Origin: Bedellia somnulentella
Taxonomy: Eukaryota; Arthropoda; Insecta; Lepidoptera; Bedelliidae
Assembly (NCBI GenBank): GCA_963576735.1
Contig: OY755177.1
Location: 14,818,001 to 14,882,000, forward strand
Direction of reading: 5' to 3'
DNA length: 64,000 nt
Shown: positions 54,056-63,999 of the stretch, piece after piece
How positions within the stretch are numbered: position 1 is the stretch's first letter
Layout of the letters: the number at the start of each line of letters is the position of its first letter
Notes under the pieces: generated by a model
Told to the model about the DNA's origin: nothing
The model's input: the letters and a program-made list of their open reading frames with translations, nothing else
Databases searched by the model: none
Program-made: the position numbers and the translations under genes

Positions 54056-54864
54056 GATGCCCTGGGATAAAAATAGATTAAATCTATAAGGTGAAACAGT
54101 TTCTTATCTCACTTGTATTTATTATTGATTTGAAATAGAAATGTTACAATAGTTTTTACCCCTTTATGTTTTACGAATTTTTTTCTTAATTAATTGGTTA
54201 AAGCTCCAAAACATACGACAAGATGATTATTTTTTGCACCATACTTATCTTGCTTCGAGGGGAATATCCGTGATATTTTTATTATATATTACCATACTCA
54301 AAAAAAGATTTTATTAAAAAGATGGATGTGGCGCCTCAGAATGAAAATCAAATCATGAGGTTCTCGTGGTTCACGGTGTTTTTTATACGTAAAGAATTAT
54401 GACTCCGCTTGTATTAAATTATTATCTTTAATTTTTACAATGTTAGGCCTAATTGATTTTTAAGTCGTCATTCTATTAATGTTTATCATTTAATTGTGCC
54501 TCAATGTTTTTTAAACTTCAGATATTCATATTTTAATCCTCTTTTAAACATCTTTGCGAATACTACGTATATAGAAATAATGCACACTTAAGTCCTGATT
54601 CAACATAAATACGTTATCAACGTAATCAATGCGGAGGTCGTCCTCTAGAAAATTGCAGATATTTTTTTCCCATAGATCCGTCTTTACGGTTCAACGATTT
54701 AAGGACAATTTGCTTCATTTGTGTAGTCGCTTTTGCTCATTTACTTTACCTTTGTTATATAATACATTTTTCTTAGATCTTTTATCATGATTTCTAATTA
54801 TCAAAGACTTTGAGGACAAATTAACAAGGAATTTTAACAGGACAAATTCGGTCTCTGGAGCCTA
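54056..54864. other. no gene seen
   Basis: AT-rich and unassigned. No supported frame. Confidence 0.5.
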
Positions 54865-55148
54865 ATTACATACTTACATACATATACTTACGGCCTAGAA
54901 GGGGTTTAAAATTAAGTATGATGATATATGCATAACGTACTTTATTGCCATACATCGCTGGAAACTACTCTGCTATATTTGGAAGTTGATAGGAGAGAAC
55001 ATGGTAGAAATAAAGTATGGTTGGTGATGGGTCTCCAACCGCATCGCCCAAAAACCACTTAAATAAAGCCTCATAACCCTAGTCACCTTCTTACGACACC
55101 CGTGGGTAGAAAGGGGTAGTGACATTCTGAGACAGCACTATACGGCCC
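54865..55148 (-). repeat. Family T repeat with small insertions
   Basis: Tail 'tacatacttacatacatata', then 'gggtctccaaccgcatcgcc' and head 'tctgagacagcactatacgg'. An extra ~40 bp lies near the tail around 54905-54950. Confidence 0.82.
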
Positions 55149-55599
55149 ACAACCTATTTGTAAAGGAAATTTACTAAAATTATAGGTAAAATAGATATTA
55201 TTAATTAAGAGATTCATGTATGGGTTTTATTACCATCATTTAAAATAACTAAAACTACTTCAATGATCACTATAAATCTATGCAAACTTTCTTGAAGATA
55301 TAAAAAGTAAAAAAGGATAAACAAAAAAATAATAATCAATAAATGATTGATAAAAGTTTCCAAAATCTAAGTAACTAAGTAATTCATCCCCATCTAGGTT
55401 TTCATAGCACCCCGCCCATGACTGCGCCCATGAGCGAAGCCGCGGATGTAGGCTAATATGATACAATAAGGGTTTTGTTTTCCGCTATTCGTCTATGAAT
55501 CTCAAAAAGAAATCCTTTCGTTTGAAGTCATTTAAAGGCTTCTAAGCTTATTTATCTCAAAAAGTGCCTCTCAAGGAGCGGGTACAAAAGAAGCGATCG

Positions 55600-55670
55600 T
55601 CGACCGCTGTAGTGGCTTCATGATTAACATTCAAGTGGTTCCCGGGTCAAGATCCCTACATTTCCTTGCT
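55600..55670 (+). repeat. tRNA-derived SINE head, worn
   Basis: 'gctgtagtggcttcatgatt' and 'ggttcccgggtcaagatccc' resemble weak A and B boxes. Confidence 0.4.
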
Positions 55671-55734
55671 TTTACTTTGAAGATTATTAGCTATCATAAT
55701 GTTACTATTATAATTGTACTTTATCAGCAGTTTA

Positions 55735-55832
55735 GCATCCGCTTAAAATAGCAATAACCCATTTCTTCTCACAGATGTATTTTAGGCGAATAAAGGTAGG
55801 GCTGTTAAGTGACGTTTGGGCGATGGATGAAA
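55735..55832 (+). repeat. Family T head, worn
   Basis: 'gcttaaaatagcaataaccc' to 'gtgacgtttgggcgatgg'. The match ends where the RTE fragment begins. Confidence 0.65.
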
Positions 55833-55955
55833 GAAATTTAATGAAAGAGATTCATAGATCGAAAGTGAATGGTAATATCAGTAAAGAACGGAGTGTCCAC
55901 GGAGGACACATTTAGATCAAACAGAGAATGAGTTAAAAAGGCGTGATTACTAATT
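55833..55955 (+). pseudogene. RTE LINE fragment, worn, joined to Family T head
   Basis: 'gattcatagatcgaaagtga', 'atggtaatatcagtaaagaa' and 'ccacggaggacacatttaga' match RTE C-terminal codons with many changes. It follows the Family T head directly. Confidence 0.65.
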
Positions 55956-57259
55956 AGGTAATAGTAAGTCTAATTAGGACTGTAGGTACCTTGCTTTGAG
56001 TTCTACGAACGATGATCTTTTTTGCCGTGAGTTGGCGATGCGTGTTGAAAAATAAAAAAAAGTCAAAAAGTTTATTTTTCAAAATTAAGTTGAATACTAA
56101 CATTTATGATCGTCAAAAATTTTAAACATATCATTAATCCGTTGCTTTGGAAGGTGTTCGTAAAGAGAAGAAACAAGAAAAAAAACTCTTTACATTCACA
56201 TTTTTTTCAAAATATGGTTTGTACAATTTCAGTTTATAAACATGTTTAATTACTTTATAAAATATTTTCTATGCGACCAAACTAAACGCTAGTTGGACAT
56301 AATAAAAATAAATTGTCCATCACAAAAAACCAATCACATAACGTGGGAAGATGAATTCTCACCAGACAATTATTTCTAGGATTAACGAGGGAAGATTTAT
56401 AGCTTACGGACACGGTCAAGTGCGCGTCGGTGGCGTCGGATCCTTGTCGTTTAGAAAATCTTGAACACTGTAGTAAGATTTCTTTAAAAGCATTGCTTTA
56501 TTTGCCTTTTTAAAAGATGCCCCAGGCAATTCCAATATGTCAGAATGAAGTTTGTTGAACATTTGGAGGGATAGTCTCATAAAGGAGTTACTTACTTTAT
56601 TAAGTCTCCACTTCGCTATGTTAAGTTTGTCCTTATTTCGAGTGTTAACACTAAGCCAAACCTAACTTTACTAAGTTGGCCTATATTCTTTTTGGCATAC
56701 ATTAAATTCTCCTCCTGTATATATAACCTATTATGCATTTCGGATATTATATGCAATATGGTATCAAATATGACATAATCTTCAGCAAAATTCTAATAAT
56801 TTGAATTCAGTGCTCTTAATGCAAACGTCACATCAAGAAGACAGTCATGTTTAATATTCTGACGTCGAGCGCAATATTGCTCGCAGGAGTAAAGAGCCGA
56901 CGGCAACGGATGTCAATACAAACCCGTCTCAATCCATGTCAACGAGTGTTTTTAAAATGATTTTGTAGTTATCGTTCGATGATTGAAAATATTGACCTAG
57001 GACGCAAACTTTCGATGGGACTATCTTATTAATTTCGTCGCACTCACACAAAATAGTACGAAAACTAAAACACGACTATGTGCACTAAAAAGTATGAAAT
57101 AAGTACTATTTAATGGTATTCAGATATCGAAATAGATTACAATGCACGAGATCAGGTATCGATTGTTGTTGTAGGAAGTCGCAACCGCCATTCTAAAATC
57201 TTATTACTATTATACACTTATAATATTATAAAATCTGTTCTTTTTGATTTCAATGGTTT
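55956..57259. other. no gene seen
   Basis: Unassigned. 'aggaagtcgcaaccgccatt' at 57172 may be an element edge, but no partner was found. Confidence 0.45.
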
Positions 57260-57499
57260 TCAATGTAATTTAAGAGCCAACTTGGGCTTGGTGATCCTCC
57301 TTTTTTTCCATTGTTTGGACAGTTCTTTCCTCTCTGGTGTACAGTACAGTGCAGGCTGTATCCATTTTATAATTTTCTCTATAGATTCCAGAGGATCAGC
57401 TTCATAAAACTCTAAATAGTAACATGCTACTTTAATCATGAAAATGCGCGCGTTCAGACTTTTCATATAATCTATGGAGAAAGCACGGAAGAAATTCAT
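57260..57499 (-). CDS. unrecognised 79-codon frame
   Basis: ATG at 57499 to stop at 57260. The sequence is complex and looks protein-like: 'MNFFRAFSIDYMKSLNARIF', 'YYLEFYEADPLESIEKIIKW', a basic end 'KQWKKRRITKPKLALKLH'. No signal peptide or known motif. It could be an exon, a decayed retrocopy or part of an unknown transposon. No splice sites or promoter support it. I do not recognise it. Confidence 0.35.
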   Translation of the reverse strand: MNFFRAFSIDYMKSLNARIFMIKVACYYLEFYEADPLESIEKIIKWIQPALYCTPERKELSKQWKKRRITKPKLALKLH

Positions 57500-57699
57500 G
57501 TTTCCGAAGTTAAAATGTTTCTAGATTGCAAACATGTTTTTAAAAACTAAGACGTCATAGCAGCTGCCACCAATGGATGCATAGTTTGAAGGGTTAGCCA
57601 AAGATTTTATTTGAACGGATATTAAAGTCTTCGATGGGTAATAGTGTATTGAGTTTAGGGAGAATATGATGAAAAATTAAATTAAATAATGTTGTTTTA

Positions 57700-57915
57700 T
57701 GCTAGTAGAGGACGACCTCGGAGGACAGATTTGGATCAAATAGAAAATGTACTCAAAAAGGCAGGTGTCCGTAGTACGAAGAATAAAAGAGCATGTATGA
57801 AAAGATTGATGGATGTGAATGAAGCTAGAGAGGTTTGCCAGGATCGTACAAAGTGGCGATCGATAGTCTCTGCCTACCCCAATGGGAACTAACGGCGTGA
57901 GAATATGTATGTATG
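57700..57915 (+). pseudogene. RTE LINE tail, well preserved
   Basis: Open from 'SRGRPRRTDLDQIENVLKKA' through 'RDTKNK'-type codons to 'WRSIVSAYPNGN' and the stop, then 'cggcgtgagaatatgtatgt'. A recent 5'-truncated insertion. Confidence 0.9.
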
Positions 57916-58089
57916 TTGTTTTATTTAGTATGTTATGCTAACAACTCTTCAAATGACTCGAAATTTGTTTTTTTTTGCATAAGTGCTAATATGTAGAAAA
58001 GTTAGAAATGTTAGTACTAAGACTAAAATTATTCGTTCAACTGAACTTTTCCATTCTGTTTATACTCGTATCGTATTACTGTATAATCA

Positions 58090-58215
58090 AATTACTGCCG
58101 TGATAGCTCAGTGGGTAAAACACCGCCTATCGCAGGCAGGCGTTCAAATCCTGGTTTGGGCCGACACCAATTTGTCTTTCCAAATATCAGATGTGTGGTT
58201 CATTAATCATGATAG
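58090..58215 (+). repeat. Family C SINE with tRNA head
   Basis: 'ccgtgatagctcagtgggta' (A box) and 'aggcgttcaaatcctggttt' (B box), then 'acaccaatttgtctttccaa' and 'ttaatcatgatagttaacgg'. Cut off at 58215 where a Family T tail starts. Confidence 0.82.
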
Positions 58216-58228
58216 TTAACGGTGAGGT

Positions 58229-58337
58229 AAACATACATACCTATACTCACGGCCATAAATCCCTAGAAAGAGTAGCCAGCTTTAGAGAAAGATATTCCTC
58301 AGCCATCTTTGCTTGGAAGTTGAGTGGGGAAAAGATT
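58229..58337 (-). repeat. Family T repeat, tail half
   Basis: 'catacctatactcacggcca', 'gagtagccagctttagagaa' and 'gttgagtggggaaaagattt'. It ends abruptly where the tandem array begins. Confidence 0.8.
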
Positions 58338-58339
58338 TT

Positions 58340-59125
58340 TAACCGACTTCAAAAAAGGAGGTTCTCAGTTCGATTGTTTGTGTGTATGTATGTATGTATG
58401 TATGTATGTATAATTGTCCGCGATTATCTCGAGTTTGGCTTAAGCTATTTGGATGCGGTTTTCAGAACAGTATTTGTTACATTTAGGAGAAGGTTTTAGT
58501 GCCTTAACCGACCAAAAAAAGAAAGGGGGTTCTGTGTTTGACCTGTATGTATGTCTGTTGGTCCGCGATTATCTCACGTTTGGCTTAAGCTATTTGGATG
58601 CGGTTTTCAGAAAAGTATTCGTTACATTAAGGAGAAGGTTTTAGTGCCTTAAACGACCAAAAAAAGAAAGGAGGTTCTGTGTTTGACCTGTATGTATGTC
58701 TGTTGGTCCGCGATTATCTCACGTTTGGCTTAAGCTATTTGGATGCGGTTTTCAGAAAAGTATTCGTTGCCTTTAGAAGATGGGTTAAGTGATTTAACCG
58801 ACTCTAAAAGAAAGGTGGTTCTGTGTTTGACCTGCATGTATGTATGTTGGTCGGCCATTATCTCGCGTTTCGCTTAAGCTATTTAGATGCGATTTTCAGA
58901 AAAGTACTTGTTACTTTCAGGACAAGGTTTTAGTGATCTAACCGTCTCAAAAAAGGAGTTTCTGAGTTTCACCTATAAGTATGTATGTAAGTTTGAAGGT
59001 TCTTAGTTATTATTAGACAAAGAATTATCAGTTTATGTTATTACATTCAGGAGAAGGTTTAAGTTCTTTAACCATTTCGAAAAAAAGGAGGTTTCTTAGT
59101 TTGAAATATAAGTATGTATGTAAAG
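58340..59125 (+). repeat. tandem array, five to six ~145-bp units
   Basis: The unit start ('ccgacttcaaaaaaggaggt' or variants) recurs near 58346, 58508, 58654, 58797, 58942 and 59070. Each is followed by 'ctgtgtttgacctgtatgta', 'gcgattatctcacgtttggc', 'ttaagctatttggatgcggt' and 'ttaggagaaggttttagtgc'. Units 2 and 3 are nearly identical; later units are worn. The unit resembles lepidopteran 'ccgacttcaaaaa' repeats. Frames across it are repeats of the same peptide and not genes. Confidence 0.85.
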
Positions 59126-59271
59126 TTATCAATACTAGACAGAGATTTATCAATATAATGTTAATAAAGTTTTTTTATTAGTAATAAACAGAGTTACTAA
59201 ATTATTAAACAAAAAAGTATATAAAAACATGAATAAATTACTCTTAATTATATTGAAGAAAAAAATATATA

Positions 59272-59519
59272 TTGCAACATCATGTTTCTCATTCTGGTCA
59301 TTTCAATCAAGGCTCTTTCGTCATGGGGATGGTTAAGTAATTTCTTTGAATCTATATCACTTAAAGCCATCTCATCAAGGGATTTTACACGACTCAACGC
59401 TACATATATATAAGAGTGTTTCTTCGCATTTGTGATAGGTGAACTTCTCTTTGCTCATCTGTTTCGGCAGCAAGAGCAGCACGCTGACGATGTCTCTCAT
59501 TCTGAAGGGCAAGCACGAG
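59272..59519 (-). pseudogene. Helitron Rep/helicase remnant
   Basis: On the minus strand, 'ERHRQRAALAAETDEQREVH' comes first and resembles the Arg/Glu-rich N-terminal region of Helitron proteins. It is joined to 'YVALSRVKSLDEMALSDIDS', then 'KKLLNHPHDERALIE', which is the last part of a Pif1-type helicase (motif VI, YVALSRV). The Rep nuclease and nearly all the helicase are missing, and frames shift at the join. A rolling-circle DNA transposon relic. Confidence 0.65.
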
Positions 59520-59640
59520 TTATCGACACGATATCGGTTAAAATGAGATGGCAGTATACGATACTAAGTAAGTGCGTAAAAGATGGCTGCTTTATCCCAC
59601 GCGATAACTAGTTAACTAGTTTAAATACGGCTCGTGCTTG
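59520..59640 (+). mobile_element. MITE, third copy, inside the Helitron relic
   Basis: 'caagcacgag' to 'ctcgtgcttg', same family as 53563-53835. It interrupts the Helitron N-terminal coding region, which continues on the far side at 59641-59715. Confidence 0.8.
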
Positions 59641-59715
59641 TGTTTCGTTCTCCCTTACGCGACTTTTCCTTAAAGCATCCTTTGATTTTCTATCTAGGAC
59701 CGCAGGTAAACAAAA
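59641..59715 (-). pseudogene. Helitron N-terminal piece beyond the MITE
   Basis: Minus-strand 'LDRKSKDALRKSRVRENET' is in the same basic, Glu-rich style and leads into the part at 59272-59519. Confidence 0.45.
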
Positions 59716-59876
59716 TAGTAACAAGTAAGCTAAAGTCATTATAATAAATATTATAACTACCTGTTAATAAAACTATAAAATAAACGGACAGTAAAACTTA
59801 TCTCTAAAAAACTATCACTAATTCACTAAAAAAACTCAGAGTGATTTAAGAACTTATCACTAAAAAGTATAAAATA

Positions 59877-60894
59877 AAAAAGAAAAACAAAAACTTCAAA
59901 TTAAAAACTAAACAAAAAAATTAAATGTTATTATTTTTTATTTAAAAAAGAACCGCCTTCAAAAATCCAACTGAAAAGTATAAAATAATTTTTATTTATT
60001 TTATTATGTACAACTATATTCAACTTCTTCTTTTTGAAGTCGGTGCCAAACAGACAAATCCAAAATGAAAATTGCTACATAGAGAAAACCATACGAATAA
60101 TAAATCAATCGATAGTGCCTCAACAACAGTAGGTAACACAATCGCGCTCAAAAATCAAGAAATTTCACCCGCTCGCAAGTCTTGCAACGACGTCGCTTTA
60201 TAAAGGATGGAATTGGGGGACAGTGAGCGGTGCTTAGCCTGGTGCGCATGCGTCGCACTCCGCAGAGAAATTATCATAATATACATGTCACCGTAAAACT
60301 GTAAATACTAGTAAATTATAATTTAAGATAGATAGCGAGATAGTAAACTAACGTTAGGTTAGGTTATGTAAGATTATCAGATTTCAAACTAACGGAATTA
60401 ACAATTCGACAGAGACATGCATGCACCGAGTTGGCACAACCAAAACTCCTAACACTTTGTAAAAAGACGATCGAGAATCTAAATCACTACATAGTATAAA
60501 ACAAAGTCGCTTTCTCTATCCATGTCTGGGATATAGGGACATTTTTATGTATACTTTAATCTGTAAAACTACGAAATGAATGTGGAAGCGAATTTTTTGA
60601 TTAATTGAATAAAAAGGAAGGTTTATAAGGATGATATACGCTGATGGGGTGGAGAACTCACTCAACTTGGGCGGGCCACTAAAATTCGTTCTTCTTTGTC
60701 ATGAAAATTGGTTTGGCACCGACTTCAAAAAGAAGAAGTTGAATATAGTTGTACATAATAAAATAAATAAAAATTATTTTATACTTTTCAGTTGGATTTT
60801 TGAAGGCGGTTCTTTTTTAAATAAAAAATAATAATATTTAATTTTTTTGTTTAGTTTTTAATTTGAAGTTTTTGTTTTTCTTTTAATATATAGG
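59877..60894. repeat. long inverted repeat, ~175-bp arms
   Basis: Arms 59877-60051 and 60711-60894 are inverted and nearly perfect: 'acttcttctttttgaagtcg' in one, 'cgacttcaaaaagaagaagt' in the other. 'gtttggcacc' closes both arms on the inner side. The 660-bp loop holds a GC-rich stretch ('cgcatgcgtcgcactccgca'), a TATA-like 'ctttataaagg' at 60197, and the repeat at 60487-60640. No gene. Confidence 0.85.
60487..60640 (+). repeat. lepidopteran-type repeat ('tagtataaaacaaagtcgc')
   Basis: 'catagtataaaacaaagtcg', 'gtaaaactacgaaatgaatg' and 'aaggaaggtttataaggat' match the copy at 25020-25200. Confidence 0.5.
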
Positions 60895-61040
60895 TTGGTT
60901 GGTGATGGGTCTCCAAGCGCATCGCCCAACAATCAATTAAAAAGCCCCTAAACCCTTAGCCGCCTCTAACCCATGGGTATAAATGGGGTTGTGCTATTCT
61001 AAGCCGACACTACACAGCCATCTAAGCCGACACTACACGG
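60895..61040 (-). repeat. Family T head half with doubled end
   Basis: 'gatgggtctccaagcgcatc' to 'taagccgacactacacagcc'. The last 22 bases are then repeated ('tctaagccgacactacacgg'). Confidence 0.85.
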
Positions 61041-61043
61041 TAC

Positions 61044-61165
61044 AACGTGAATACAATGTGCAAGTAAAACGTGGCGGGTACTCTGAATACCGTGACAATT
61101 TCACGTTAAGTTCAGATGTACCTCTGCCAACCCCTTTAGAAACGGCGTGAACGTTTGAGTTTTTC
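61044..61165 (+). repeat. Family C SINE fragment
   Basis: 'aagtaaaacgtggcgggtac', 'gaataccgtgacaatttcac' and 'ctctgccaacccctttagaa'. Head missing. Confidence 0.72.
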
Positions 61166-61424
61166 ATTCATTCAAATAATTAATTTCAGATAATAATAAT
61201 ACATTTTCACATTTCAATAAAATTAAATATAAATGACAAAATGAAAGAATATACATGTTTAAAATAACTAACACTAAATAAACCCAAAGTAAAAAAAATA
61301 ACATAAAAAATTAAAAGAGATGTATTTCTATTCAAATGTAGGAGAAAGCATGCAGTTTTGAGTTGTAGTTGAGTTTGAGACATTACTGAACTAATTAGGA
61401 TCTAATTAGAGAAAATTTTACCCC

Positions 61425-61490
61425 GTTGTTCTCAATGGGGTAGGCAGAGACTATAGATCGCCACTTTGTACGATCCTGATAACTGACTGA
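61425..61490 (-). pseudogene. RTE LINE tail, short
   Basis: 'tctcaatggggtaggcagag', 'actatagatcgccactttgt' and 'acgatcctg' are reversed RTE end codons. Only about 60 bases are left. Confidence 0.75.
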
Positions 61491-62346
61491 CTTGATGATC
61501 GTATTCAGTAAATGTACGATGATTTCTGCAACATGCATTCCACCACTAACTACTACACATAACAACTATAAATAATATATTACTAGACTAGACCTAACAA
61601 AATATAACAAAGCTTAAATCAGTTTTGCGATATCATTTATTTTATAATTAAAGTGTCTGAAAATAGTGCTACTTCATTTGTATCCATTTATGTGGCACGA
61701 CGGCAGGCTTCATTTATCATTGGCGTATTGTGGTCATGTTTTAGTTCTTTTTCATAATAATACTAAGAGTTTTAATTTCAACCTTGAGCTCGCAACTATC
61801 TAGAATGTAAAGTAATATTGAAAATGCTTGAATTTAGTTAATAGTTACTATCCATGTTTTGTTTTTGTTTACTATGTAGTTTCTGACGCCAAAGAAGCTG
61901 TAGTTTCTTTATCGTTGGTTTATTTTCTCAAAATCACAATTTTGTGAAAATATTTCTAAGTATTTTCACCGATATAAATTTTTCGTATGATGAAAATATT
62001 TGAACTATCAAACCGATCTACAATATGTATAAAACACTATTTAATAAAAAAATAACATGACTTATCATTTTCGTCGGTTAATGCTGAAAAAGGGACCACG
62101 GCCCATAGATTTTCAAAAAGGGACTACGTGTTAGACCACGGGCAATAAGCCGAAACTATTTCTGTATTCGAATTATGAAAATAAAGAATATTATCGCACT
62201 AGTGCAGATAATCAAAAACGCACAGTCTGGTAATAGGTAGTTGTTGTAAACTAATTGTATGCGCGTGTTGATAACACAGATTGCGGATTATGTTAATACA
62301 ATGCAAGCTCTAAAATTTAGAGAATCTCTAGTCCATTCTATAAACC
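61491..62346. other. no gene seen
   Basis: AT-rich and unassigned. Confidence 0.5.
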
Positions 62347-62695
62347 TCAACCGTGATAGCTCAGTGGCTAGAACATCGCTTACCGAGCAGACGATGAGGG
62401 TTAAAACCCCGGGTCGGCCTTCACCAATCTATCTTTTCCAAAGTCATGTGTGTGGTTAATTTATCATGGTTGTTAACGGTGAGGGAAAACATCGTGAGGA
62501 AACCCACATGGCTGAGTAGTACTTAGTCATGTGACAGTGTATTCGCACAAAACGGCGATAGGCCTGCCCCCATTGCCCCCTATCACTTGAGTACACTGTC
62601 TATGCAAAACGTGGGTACTCTGAACACCAGATGACAAAGTCACGTGATTTCCAGAAGTATTAGTACCTCTGCCGTTTGAGTCTTTTCTCTCTCAG
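62347..62695 (+). repeat. Family C SINE, near full length
   Basis: The best copy of this family. Its tRNA head has A box 'gatagctcagtggctagaac' and a degraded B box 'agggttaaaaccccgggt'. Then follow 'tcatgtgtgtggttaattta', 'acatcgtgaggaaacccaca', 'acagtgtattcgcacaaaac', 'gataggcctgcccccattgc', 'aaaacgtgggtactctgaac' and 'agtattagtacctctgcc'. The usual end 'ggatattcggcgtgaacg' is missing. A pol III-type non-autonomous retroposon; it must use a LINE's enzyme. Confidence 0.88.
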
Positions 62696-63596
62696 TGTTA
62701 AATCTTGACCGTTTGTAGGAAGTCGGCTTTGAATCGATGTCATAAACTATTTTGCAAATTAAAAAAGTACTATTTGAGTGAATATACTATTTCTTGTATC
62801 AATTATACTTATCATGTAAAAAAATATAAATCCGAAACTAGTATAAATTACGCTTACAACATTGAGGAAATATGTTAAATTATCTGACTCTAAGTCGAGC
62901 AGCGAACTTTTACTTATATATTGCATATTTTGAAGCATTTGAACAAAAATTGATCTACGATTTGGTCCCTTGGGTCACCTACGTAAAATTGAGATAGTAG
63001 CAATAAAGAAGAAGAACATATGAAATCAACTATACTTTTATTTGCATTAACTTAAAACAAACACTTTGGCACTATTGAGTCTAGGAAAAGATATCAATTT
63101 TGACAAAAAAATCTATGCATTGTGTCTCTTGAGTCACCAGTGAAGCAAATAACTTCATTTTTTACTGTAAAGTGATTTTTTTTAAACTTACAATAACAAA
63201 TTGTAAATATTATTATGCAACTATTAAGTATGTGTTTCTTTCGCAACAAAATTTACAAAAAAATATATACATAAAAGCAATATAGCTGGTAATCAATGTA
63301 AAAATTCAGGGACATATCGGTAATCCCAGAGACAAATTCAGTGACTCAAGAGACTAAAGTAACAAAATTATCAAGAGTTACTAAGTAATATACTGTGTTA
63401 TAATACTTTGTTAAATCAGTCTGTAACAATATGAGATCCAATAGTAGTAATAAAATAAAATATTTAAATAAATTATCTTCTCTAAAGGATAACTATATTA
63501 TCAAAATAAAAATATAAACAAAAACAAACCAACAACTAACCAAAAGATAAGAATCTTTTGTAAAAAAATATACGAATTAAATTTTTGAATACATTA
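62696..63596. other. no gene; repeated CTCTTGAGTCAC motif
   Basis: AT-rich. 'gtctcttgagtcac' at 63125 recurs inverted at 63341 and, altered, as 'gtcccttgggtcac' at 62966. It may be part of the same old element as the coding remnant that follows. Confidence 0.45.
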
Positions 63597-63999
63597 CCAT
63601 CTGTCTTGAATTCGTGATAACTTTGAACGCGTTTATTGTACATCATCGGCTTAGAAAGAATCTCAATGATGTCTGTATAGGCTAAATCAGCAACATCTTT
63701 AGCATCTAAACGGATAACTTTTTTTTCTTAAACATCGCATAAAATCCATCTTTATCTAGGTCATCAACTTTACAGGCATGTCTATATATTTTGCTTTTTG
63801 CGGCGTGAACCTTGACAAGCAAGTGATCTCCACGACATACACCCTGCTTTTCTTTGCTTTCATCAGGCTGTTAAAATAAGGTAGACGGTTTCTGGCTAGC
63901 TGAATCATCGTCTTCAGACAAGTCGGGTGAATTGTAAACTATGTCGTAAATGTTAATTTGCCGAGGTCGATGCAGGTCAGTGATGCTAATGTCTTTCAT
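63597..63999 (-). pseudogene. broken coding region, family unknown
   Basis: Minus-strand ATG at 63999 starts 'MKDISITDLHRPRQINIYDI' and continues 'VYNSPDLSEDDDSASQKPST'. A TAA at 63871-63873 follows, but the same frame goes on with 'QGVCRGDHLLVKVHAAKSKI' and 'YRHACKVDDLDKDGFYAMF'. A run of A then shifts the frame to 'VIRLDAKDVADLAYTDIIEI' and 'LSKPMMYNKRVQSYHEF'. A good donor 'GATG|GTAATG' follows at 63600. So it looks like a decayed exon. The 'GDHLLVKV' part resembles small conserved domains next to some insect transposon genes, but I cannot name it. It may continue beyond the window. Confidence 0.5.

Noticed and set aside
58191..58644. Two reading frames across the tandem array
   Set aside because: They repeat the same peptide once per ~145-bp unit and begin inside SINE sequence.
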